Shown piece after piece: positions 57,399 through 64,000 of a DNA stretch of 64,000 nucleotides (its first letter is position 1; every line of letters starts with the position of its first letter). The stretch spans positions 4,274,501 to 4,338,500 of the forward strand of contig NZ_CP088149.1 of assembly GCF_002845275.2 (NCBI RefSeq), in the 5' to 3' direction. The position numbers and the translations under genes were made by a program. Under the pieces are notes generated by a model. It searched no databases, was not told the origin of the DNA, and saw nothing but the letters and a program-made list of their open reading frames with translations. The DNA is from Pseudomonas sp. S06B 330. GTDB taxonomy: Bacteria; Pseudomonadota; Gammaproteobacteria; Pseudomonadales; Pseudomonadaceae.

Positions 57399-59591
57399 AT
57401 GATGCACCGCTTGCTGTTAAGTCTGATGCTGATCGTCGTTTCCTTCCCGCTCCTGGCTGCCGAACCACCGCGACCGAAAATCGGCCTGGTGCTGTCCGGT
57501 GGCGCCGCCCGAGGCCTTGCCCATATTGGTGTACTCAAGGCCCTGGAAGAGCAAGGCATCAAGATCGATGCCATTGCCGGCACCAGCATGGGCGCGGTGG
57601 TCGGCGGCCTGTATGCCTCCGGCTACAAGGTCGAGGAGCTGGAAAAGCTGGCCCTTGGCATCGATTGGCAAGAGGCACTCTCAGACGCGCCACCACGCAA
57701 GGACGTGCCGTTCCGTCGCAAGCAGGATGACCGCGATTTTCTGGTCCAACAGAAGCTGAGCTTTCGCGACGATGGCAGTCTGGGCCTGCCGCTGGGGGTG
57801 ATTCAGGGACAAAACCTGGCCCTGCTTCTGGAAAGCATGCTCGCCCATACCAGCGACACCCGCGATTTCGACAAGTTGCCGATCCCCTTCCGCGCGGTGG
57901 CCACCGATATTGCCAGCGGTGAGAAAGTGGTGTTCCGTCGGGGTCACCTGCCTCAGGTGATTCGCGCCAGTATGTCGATCCCAGCGGTGTTTGCCCCCGT
58001 CGAGCTGGATGGGCGGCTGCTGGTTGATGGTGGCATGGTCGACAACATTCCCCTGGACGTTGCCCGCGAGATGGGTGTGGACATGGCGATCGTGGTCGAC
58101 ATCGGAACCCCGTTGCGCAGCCGCAAAGAAATGACGACCGTGGTCGACGTGCTCAATCAGTCAATTACCTTGATGACCCGGCGCAACTCCGAAGAGCAAC
58201 TGGCGTCCTTGCACCGTGATGACATCCTGATCCAGCCACCGCTGGCCAGCTTTGGCGTTACCGATTTTGGTCGCGCCAAGGAAATGATCGACGCCGGTTA
58301 TCGCGCCGCCCGCGCCCTCGACCCACGCCTGGCCGCGCTCAAGCGCCCGGACACCGAAGATACCGAACTGAACGTCGCCCGCTCGCCAAGCCAGCGTACG
58401 CCAGTGATCACTGCAATCAGGATCGAGAACGACTCGAAAGTCAGCGACGATGTAATCCGCTTCTATATCCGCCAGCCAATCGGTGAACCCCTGGAGCTGG
58501 GCCGTTTACAGACCGACATGGGCACCCTCTACGGCCTCGACTATTTCGACCGGGTGCAGTACCGGGTGGTCCACAAGGGCAATGACAACACGCTGGTAAT
58601 CAATGCCCGCGGCCGCCGTGGCGGTACCGATTACCTGCGCCTGGGCCTGAACCTGTCGGATGACATGCGTGGTGACAGCGCCTTTAACATCGGCGCCAGC
58701 TACCGGGTCAATGGCATCAACGAACTGGGTGCAGAGTGGCTGACCCGGGCGCAGATCGGTGATCAGCAGGAGTTGTACAGTGAATTCTATCAACCGCTGG
58801 ATACCGGTTCCCGCTACTTCGTCGCCCCGTATCTGGACCTGGGATCGCAGAACGTCGAAGCCACGCTCGATGACGACCCGATTGCCGAGTACCGTCTGGA
58901 ACGCTACGGCTTCGGTCTGAACCTGGGGCGCCAGATCGGCAATAGCGGTGAAGTGCGCTTCGGCGTCGGCCAGGCCTGGGGCAAGGCCGATGTGCGCATT
59001 GGTGATCAGGACCTGCCGCACTTCAGTTTCAACGAAGGCTTCTACGAGCTGAAGTACTCGTTCGACACCCTGGACAATGTCTACTTCCCGCACACCGGTG
59101 AAGACATAAGCCTGACCCTGCGCCAGTTCGATCCGGACCTGGGCTCGGATGAACGCTACCGGCAGTGGAACTTCAAACTGGACAAAGCCCTGAGCAGTGG
59201 TCCCAACTCCTGGGTGCTGGGGGCTCAGTACGGACGGACCCTGGACGAGGCTGAGGTGGTCACCTCAAGCTTTATATTGGGTGGCGCCAGACAGCTGTCA
59301 GGCTTTCGCCAGGATTCGGTGTCAGGGCAAAACATGAGCCTGATGCGCATGGTGTACTACCGTCGGCTGACACCACGTGCCTACCTGCCACTGGATTTCC
59401 CACTGTACCTCGGTGGATCACTGGAGCGTGGCCGGGCCTGGAACAATGACAATGAATTCGACAGCGGCTATATCAATGCCGCCAGTATCTTCGTTGGTTT
59501 CGAGACGCCGTTGGGCCCACTGAACTTCAGCTACGGGGCCAACAGCGAGAATGAGAAGGCGTTGTACCTCAATCTGGGTCACACCTTCTAA
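57399..59591 (+). CDS. plpD: Patatin-like outer membrane phospholipase, PlpD type (type Vd autotransporter)
   Basis: 730 residues from ATG-ATG at 57399. A signal peptide (to about residue 20) is followed by the patatin domain (about 25-300): oxyanion loop GLVLSGGAARGLAHIG, nucleophile elbow IAGTSMGAVVGG, catalytic Asp in LLVDGGMVDNIPLDVA. A POTRA domain lies at about 330-400 (ITAIRIENDSKVSDDVIRFY), then a 16-strand BamA/FhaC-type barrel to the C-terminus, ending YLNLGHTF. In P. aeruginosa PlpD is secreted through its own barrel and released as a phospholipase A1. All catalytic residues are kept. Confidence 0.9.
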   Translation: MMHRLLLSLMLIVVSFPLLAAEPPRPKIGLVLSGGAARGLAHIGVLKALEEQGIKIDAIAGTSMGAVVGGLYASGYKVEELEKLALGIDWQEALSDAPPRKDVPFRRKQDDRDFLVQQKLSFRDDGSLGLPLGVIQGQNLALLLESMLAHTSDTRDFDKLPIPFRAVATDIASGEKVVFRRGHLPQVIRASMSIPAVFAPVELDGRLLVDGGMVDNIPLDVAREMGVDMAIVVDIGTPLRSRKEMTTVVDVLNQSITLMTRRNSEEQLASLHRDDILIQPPLASFGVTDFGRAKEMIDAGYRAARALDPRLAALKRPDTEDTELNVARSPSQRTPVITAIRIENDSKVSDDVIRFYIRQPIGEPLELGRLQTDMGTLYGLDYFDRVQYRVVHKGNDNTLVINARGRRGGTDYLRLGLNLSDDMRGDSAFNIGASYRVNGINELGAEWLTRAQIGDQQELYSEFYQPLDTGSRYFVAPYLDLGSQNVEATLDDDPIAEYRLERYGFGLNLGRQIGNSGEVRFGVGQAWGKADVRIGDQDLPHFSFNEGFYELKYSFDTLDNVYFPHTGEDISLTLRQFDPDLGSDERYRQWNFKLDKALSSGPNSWVLGAQYGRTLDEAEVVTSSFILGGARQLSGFRQDSVSGQNMSLMRMVYYRRLTPRAYLPLDFPLYLGGSLERGRAWNNDNEFDSGYINAASIFVGFETPLGPLNFSYGANSENEKALYLNLGHTF

Positions 59592-59597
59592 ACAGGG

Positions 59598-60032
59598 TCA
59601 GGACTTTTCCAGGTTGGCCAGGATTCGCGCGTGGACCTTCATGCACACGCGCATCTCTTCTTCGTCGACACCCGTGAACAGTTCGGCGCGCAAGGCGTTG
59701 GCAATGGTTTCGATCTGGTCGATCAGTGGCTTGGCCGGCGGGCACAAGTGGATTTTTTTCGCTCGCCGGTCTTCCAGCACCGCTTGGCGCCGTACCAGCC
59801 CTTGTGCCTCCAGGCTGTCGAGCAAACGCGCCAGGGTCGGCCCTTCGACGCCAACGCTCTGGGCGAGCTCACGCTGGGTAGGCGCTTCATCAAAACGGGC
59901 CAGGTGCAGCAGCACCAGCCAGCGAGCCTGGGACAGATTGAGCCCGGCCAGGCGGCGGTCCAGTTCGGCGCGCCAGCCCCGCGACATCTGGGCCAGCTGC
60001 ATTCCGAAGCGGTGTTGGTCGGTCAACGGCAT
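59598..60032 (-). CDS. MarR-family transcriptional regulator (SlyA-like)
   Basis: 144 residues from MPLTDQHRFG at 60032; the longer frame has no sound start. The winged helix includes RWLVLLHLARFDEAPTQREL, VEGPTLARLLDSLEAQGLVR and the wing VLEDRRAKKIHLCP. Homologous to SlyA/HpaR-type regulators that sense small phenolics or oxidants. Convergent with plpD with a 6-bp gap; the genes upstream are unrelated. Targets unknown. Confidence 0.88.
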   Translation of the reverse strand: MPLTDQHRFGMQLAQMSRGWRAELDRRLAGLNLSQARWLVLLHLARFDEAPTQRELAQSVGVEGPTLARLLDSLEAQGLVRRQAVLEDRRAKKIHLCPPAKPLIDQIETIANALRAELFTGVDEEEMRVCMKVHARILANLEKS

Positions 60033-60149
60033 AGAAAACTCATCATCAGAACTAATTATTAGCCAGCTAACCATGCTCCTGCGCAACAGGCAAGGCTCAT
60101 TAAGACTCTAGCTGTCTGACAATCGTTATAAAAGATGACAATGCCGGGT

Positions 60150-62285
60150 TTACATCTCAAATTCAGCCGCTAACGCCGCCCGCACGCAGTACAGCACCCC
60201 TTCCGGGACCCGGGCGCCGAACTGCTCGGCAATGGCTGAGACTGGCGGCAATTCGCCTTCGCCGTCGAGGAAGGCGTCCTGCACTTCGGCGAGCAGGTCT
60301 TCGGGCAAATCTAGCGCCTGCTCCAGCGACAACTGCTGACGGCCAATGGCTTCGGCAAGCATGCTATAGACGTTCTTTTCGCTGCAGTTCAGTTGCCCGG
60401 CGATTTGAGCCGGGGTCATGCCGGCTCGCGCCAGGCTGGTCAGTTCGTGGCGCAGGTCAGCAACCTGAGGCGGCGCCTCGGCAGCACCGCCGAGCACGTC
60501 GAGGAACGCTGCGCCATAGCGCTCCAGCTTGCGTGCGCCAACACCACTGACCTGAGCCATTTCGCTGAGACTGGACGGCTGGCTGCGCAGCATCTCCAGC
60601 AGGGTCGAATCTGGGAAAATGACGTACGGTGGCACGCCGTGCTCCTCAGCCAACTTGCGCCGCAGCGCTCGCAGGGCTTCCCATTGCTCGCGCTCGTCAC
60701 CACGTACCAGCTGACTGGCCGGGCTACCGCCGCCACTACTGCCTTTGCTGCTGGTCTGCGGCTTGAGATCGCGGCGCAATTCCAGGGTGACTTCACCACG
60801 CAACAAGGGTCGGCAGGTATCGGACAGGCGCAAGCCGCCATAACCTTCCAGATCAATATCAGCCAGACCGCGCGCTACCAGTTGGCGGAACAGCGAGCGC
60901 CATTCACCCTCGGAACGGGCCTTACCGACGCCGTACACCGCCAGCTTCTCATGGCCGAAGTTACGGATCTTCTCGTTGTCCTTACCCAGCAGTACATCCA
61001 CCAAATGGCCGACACCATAGCGCTGGCCGGTGCGATACACCGCTGACAGGGCCTGGCGTGCTGGTTCAGTGGCGTCCCAGGTCTGCACACCATCGATGCA
61101 GTTGTCGCAATGCCCGCAGGGCTGCGGTAGTTCTTCATCGAAGTAGTTGAGCAGGATCTGACGGCGGCAACGGGTTTCTTCACAGAGCGCAAGCATGGCG
61201 TCAAGTTTGTGTTGCTCAATGCGCTTGTGCCGCTCGTCACCCTCGGAGTTCTGCAGCATCTGCTTGAGCATCACCATGTCCTGCAGGCCATAGGCCATCC
61301 AGGCATCGGCCGGCAGGCCATCACGCCCTGCCCGGCCGGTTTCCTGATAGTAGGCTTCCAGCGACTTGGGCAGATCCAGGTGAGCGACGAAGCGCACGTT
61401 GGGTTTGTCGATGCCCATGCCAAAGGCAATGGTCGCGACCATGATCAGGCCTTCCTCGTTGAGGAAGCGGCGCTGGTTCGACGCGCGGGTCTCGGCCGGC
61501 AGGCCGGCGTGATAAGGCAGCGCCGGAAAACCCTGCTCGCACAGGTAGGCGGCAACGTCGTCGACCTTTTTGCGCGACAGGCAATAGACAATGCCAGCGT
61601 TACCACGTCGCTCAGCCAGGAAGGTCAGCAACTGCTTGCGCGGCTGCTCTTTGGGCACGATACGGTAGAAAATATTCGGCCGGTCGAAGCTCGACAGGAA
61701 GCGCTCGGCATTTTGCAGATGCAGGCGAGTGACGATCTCTTCGCGGGTACGCATGTCCGCGGTGGCGGTCAGGGCAATACGCGGTACATTGGGGAACAGC
61801 TCGGCCAGTTGCCCCAACTGCAGGTACTCGGGGCGGAAGTCATGGCCCCATTGCGAAACGCAGTGAGCCTCGTCAATGGCAAACAGGGCAATATCCAGGG
61901 TACGCAGAAAATCCAGCATGCGCGGCTGCACCAGACGCTCCGGCGCCAGGTAGAGCATCTTTACTTCGCCACGGCGAATGCGCCCAGCAAGCTCACGCTG
62001 CTGCTCTGCGCTCAAGGTAGAGTTCAGCGAGGCGGCGGCAACACCCAATTCATCGAGAGTCGCCACCTGGTCTTCCATCAGCGCGATCAGTGGCGACACC
62101 ACCACCGCCAGGCCCGGACGCAACAGTGCCGGCACCTGAAAGCACAGGGACTTACCGCCCCCGGTGGGCATCAACACCAGCGCATCGCCACCTTTGGCTA
62201 CACATTCGATGATCGCCCCCTGGCGCCCTCGAAAGCTGTCGTAGCCGAAGATGTCCTTAAGGACGCGCTGAGCCTGTTCGAGCAT
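60150..62285 (-). CDS. recQ: ATP-dependent DNA helicase RecQ
   Basis: 711 residues from [10 protein letters not shown] at 62285, where GGAG lies 5 nt upstream. RecA-like helicase core: motif [18 protein letters not shown], motif [18 protein letters not shown], motif [14 protein letters not shown]. The zinc-binding RQC domain has [19 protein letters not shown]. The C-terminal HRDC domain is at about 530-600 ([20 protein letters not shown]). An extra about 100 residues follow HRDC. It unwinds DNA in RecF-type recombination and fork repair. Confidence 0.95.
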   Translation of the reverse strand: MLEQAQRVLKDIFGYDSFRGRQGAIIECVAKGGDALVLMPTGGGKSLCFQVPALLRPGLAVVVSPLIALMEDQVATLDELGVAAASLNSTLSAEQQRELAGRIRRGEVKMLYLAPERLVQPRMLDFLRTLDIALFAIDEAHCVSQWGHDFRPEYLQLGQLAELFPNVPRIALTATADMRTREEIVTRLHLQNAERFLSSFDRPNIFYRIVPKEQPRKQLLTFLAERRGNAGIVYCLSRKKVDDVAAYLCEQGFPALPYHAGLPAETRASNQRRFLNEEGLIMVATIAFGMGIDKPNVRFVAHLDLPKSLEAYYQETGRAGRDGLPADAWMAYGLQDMVMLKQMLQNSEGDERHKRIEQHKLDAMLALCEETRCRRQILLNYFDEELPQPCGHCDNCIDGVQTWDATEPARQALSAVYRTGQRYGVGHLVDVLLGKDNEKIRNFGHEKLAVYGVGKARSEGEWRSLFRQLVARGLADIDLEGYGGLRLSDTCRPLLRGEVTLELRRDLKPQTSSKGSSGGGSPASQLVRGDEREQWEALRALRRKLAEEHGVPPYVIFPDSTLLEMLRSQPSSLSEMAQVSGVGARKLERYGAAFLDVLGGAAEAPPQVADLRHELTSLARAGMTPAQIAGQLNCSEKNVYSMLAEAIGRQQLSLEQALDLPEDLLAEVQDAFLDGEGELPPVSAIAEQFGARVPEGVLYCVRAALAAEFEM

Positions 62286-62530
62286 AAAAACTCCATAAAT
62301 CGCAGAACCATCCTGGCCACAGGCTGGATGAAAATCTTCCCCGCCACACCTGAAAATGCGTAAGCGGCTTTTACCTGACCGGCCATTACAGCGCTGCCAA
62401 GTACAAAAGCCGGGCATTATACCCGAGCACTGCCTTGCACAGGGTGCTCTGCGATAGGCGTCAACTTTGCCTCGCAGGGGCCGCAAGATGCTAGAATTCG
62501 TTCATCGTTTATTCCCAAGGTAGCCCTGTA

Positions 62531-63124
62531 ATGTCCTTCGCCGAGCAATTGAACCGCCTGCAAGCCTTCCTCGACGCCGACGAGCTGCACGAAGAAGCGC
62601 TGGACTACGTTGCCGCCCACGGCTACCTGACGGCATTGTCGATCGGTACCGAGAACGTTCCCGAGCGCGAATGGATCGACGCCCTGTTCGCCGAAGAGCC
62701 GCATTACAAGGATGATGCCCAGCGTGAAGAGATCGAAGCCACGCTGATCCAGCTCAAGGCGCACATCGCTCGCCAACTGGCCAGCGACGAGGAATTCGAG
62801 CTGCCGTGCGAGCTGGACCTGGGCGACGAGCCGGACGACTCCGACCTGCGCGGCTGGTGCATCGGCTTCATGGAAGGCGTGTTCATGCGTGAAGAAGCCT
62901 GGTTCGAAACCGCCGAAGAAGAAGTCAGCGAAATGCTGCTGCCGATCATGGTCGGTTCCGGCCTGTTCGACGAACAGCCTGAATTCGCCGACATCGCCAG
63001 CGATGCCAACCTGATGGACGACATGGTCGTGCAGATTCCCGAGGCCCTGACGGCGCTGTACCTGCTGCAACATGCGCCGGATGAAAAGCCTGCACCTGCA
63101 TTGCTCAAGCCTCGCCACCACTGA
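62531..63124 (+). CDS. UPF0149 family protein (YgfB/YecA-like)
   Basis: 197 residues, acidic all-helical protein: FAEQLNRLQAFLDADELHEE, LDYVAAHGYLTALSIGTENV and LRGWCIGFMEGVFMREEAWF match UPF0149. Some members have a C-terminal SEC-C zinc motif; here the end is AALLKPRHH-like without it. In P. aeruginosa a homologue (YgfB) affects beta-lactamase and pyocin control. AAGGTAGCCCTGTA precedes the ATG. Divergent from recQ, followed by DUF454. Confidence 0.85.
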   Translation: MSFAEQLNRLQAFLDADELHEEALDYVAAHGYLTALSIGTENVPEREWIDALFAEEPHYKDDAQREEIEATLIQLKAHIARQLASDEEFELPCELDLGDEPDDSDLRGWCIGFMEGVFMREEAWFETAEEEVSEMLLPIMVGSGLFDEQPEFADIASDANLMDDMVVQIPEALTALYLLQHAPDEKPAPALLKPRHH

Positions 63125-63134
63125 GTCGGCGTAC

Positions 63135-63500
63135 ATGCGCTACCTGCTGCTGGCCATCGGCTGGCTCAGCGTCGCGCTGGGAGTGATCGGCATCTTCCTG
63201 CCGGTATTGCCGACCACTCCGTTCCTGCTTCTGGCAGCGGCGTGCTTTGCGCGCAGCTCGCCACGCTTTCACCACTGGTTGGTCAACCACCCACGGCTGG
63301 GCCCGTGGATCCGTGACTACCTCAGTGGTGAAGGTATCCCGCTCAAAGGCAAAGTCTACGCAATCGGCTTGATGTGGTTGAGCATTGGACTGTCCTGCTA
63401 CCTAGTGCCCCTGCCGTGGGCACGCGGGTTCATGCTGACCAGTGCGGTGCTGGTCAGCATTTATATCGTGCGCCAGAAGACCTTGCGCCGGCCTTCGTAA
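63135..63500 (+). CDS. DUF454 (YbaN) inner membrane protein
   Basis: 121 residues from the ATG at 63135. The family motif LGVIGIFLPVLPTTPFLLLA and FARSSPRFHHWLVNHPRLGP are clear, with three to four membrane helices. Function unknown; often near priB/recombination genes or UPF0149. Ten bases after the UPF0149 gene, so probably cotranscribed. Confidence 0.9.
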   Translation: MRYLLLAIGWLSVALGVIGIFLPVLPTTPFLLLAAACFARSSPRFHHWLVNHPRLGPWIRDYLSGEGIPLKGKVYAIGLMWLSIGLSCYLVPLPWARGFMLTSAVLVSIYIVRQKTLRRPS

Positions 63501-63506
63501 ACCTGC

Positions 63507-63619
63507 GTAGCCGCTGCCGCCAGGCTGCAATCGGCTGCGAAGCAGTTGTAATTCCGTCGCTGGAAAGGGCCGCTAAACGGCCGTTTCACGCCCGATCGCA
63601 GCCTGACGGCAGCGGCTAC
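63507..63619. repeat. Paired REP-like element of a second family (113 bp)
   Basis: Left half GTAGCCGCTGCCGCCAGGCTG and right half CAGCCTGACGGCAGCGGCTAC, an inverted pair around a 70-bp centre with its own GGCCGCTAAACGGCC hairpin. It lies between convergent DUF454 and adhesin genes. The sequence differs from the GTGGGAGC REP type elsewhere in the window. Confidence 0.8.
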
Positions 63620-63651
63620 AGCTGGCCAGACGCTCCCTCCGCGCCTGCCTA

Positions 63652-64000
63652 CTACACCGTATCCACTTTCAACGAATGATCATTGAGCATCCCATTGATA
63701 ATGGTCGCGGTATCCTGCCCGGCAGCAATCACCCCACCCGCCCCCGCCGTCACCCCGTAATGCTGGGCCAGGTTGACCCCTGCCAGGTCAATGATCTGCG
63801 TCGGCGCCGCCCCCGCCACAGCACTGACCTCAATGGTCGAGACCACGCCAGAGCCGCTGCCAGTGACCTTGAAGTGCAGGTAGTCATCCAGTGATGCCGT
63901 CGTTGCATTCTCCCCTTGGAGCAATTGCGACAGGTCGAGGCGATCGGTGCCAGGGGTGAAGTCGGTGACCCTGTCATGCCCGGAATTGCCCTGTTGCCAA
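63652..64000 (-). CDS. C-terminus of a large type I-secreted adhesin-like protein (cut by window edge)
   Basis: The last about 116 residues of a longer protein whose start is outside the window. The frame reads GNSGHDRVTDFTPGTDRLDL, SQLLQGENATTASLDDYLHF and ends GMLNDHSLKVDTV. This is the RTX-type C-terminal secretion signal of LapA/VCA0849-like giant adhesins: an FxPGxDxLDLSxLL start, then a uncleaved end recognised by a LapBCE-type exporter. Size, repeat content and retention module are unknown. Shadow frame at 63750-63977 is not coding. Confidence 0.85.
   Translation of the reverse strand, partial: WQQGNSGHDRVTDFTPGTDRLDLSQLLQGENATTASLDDYLHFKVTGSGSGVVSTIEVSAVAGAAPTQIIDLAGVNLAQHYGVTAGAGGVIAAGQDTATIINGMLNDHSLKVDTV

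Overview
The window is a stretch of Pseudomonas chromosome, most likely from the P. putida/P. fluorescens side of the genus. The evidence is the conserved order alaS-lysC-csrA, the aruCFGDBE and aot-argR arginine block, phhRABC, amrZ, a CpxR/CpxP/CpxA-like trio, high third-position GC in the genes, and several 85-bp paired REP elements. All calls were made by reading the sequence; no database search was run.

Layout. 1-4915: end of a GFA-family gene, then an accessory cluster with an MFS transporter, a flavin reductase with an added winged-helix domain, an SsuD-like flavin monooxygenase and a divergent LysR regulator. 4981-9533: tRNA-Arg(CCT), a small secreted or anchored protein behind a sigma54-like promoter, phnN, amrZ, mgtE, three tandem tRNA-Arg(ACG), tRNA-Ser(GCT) and csrA/rsmA. 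9717-14772: lysC, alaS and an FMN-riboswitch-controlled type-2 lumazine synthase. 14899-27058: the arginine succinyltransferase catabolic operon (aruCFGDBE plus a small His-tailed protein), its regulator argR and the arginine ABC importer aotJQMP, with ArgR half-sites upstream of aruC and aotJ. 27570-36902: acsA, a DUF2790 protein, phhR with phhABC (phenylalanine to tyrosine, then transamination), arfB and an aromatic amino acid permease.

37551-39592 is an accessory knot. It is a large imperfect inverted repeat (arms about 270 bp) with a REP pair at its centre and an IS3-family element inserted in the left arm. After rluB comes a remodelled bacteriocin locus (40957-43583) between rluB and scpB. 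It holds an S-type pyocin translocation domain with a colicin-E3-like rRNase end, joined out of frame to an HTH-type N-terminus; an S6-type immunity gene; an orphan colicin-E9-like HNH DNase end; and its Im9-like immunity gene. The DNase-immunity cassette is flanked by about 84-bp direct repeats. This is the most interesting part of the window.

43608-64000 is mostly housekeeping: scpB-scpA, a YciO/TsaC-like gene, a PHP phosphatase, yciB, yciI, the Cpx-like envelope-stress system, a nitroreductase, trkH, two AraC regulators, a DMT transporter, a PlpD-type patatin autotransporter, a MarR regulator, recQ, a UPF0149 gene and a DUF454 gene. The right edge cuts the C-terminus of a large type I-secreted adhesin-like protein.
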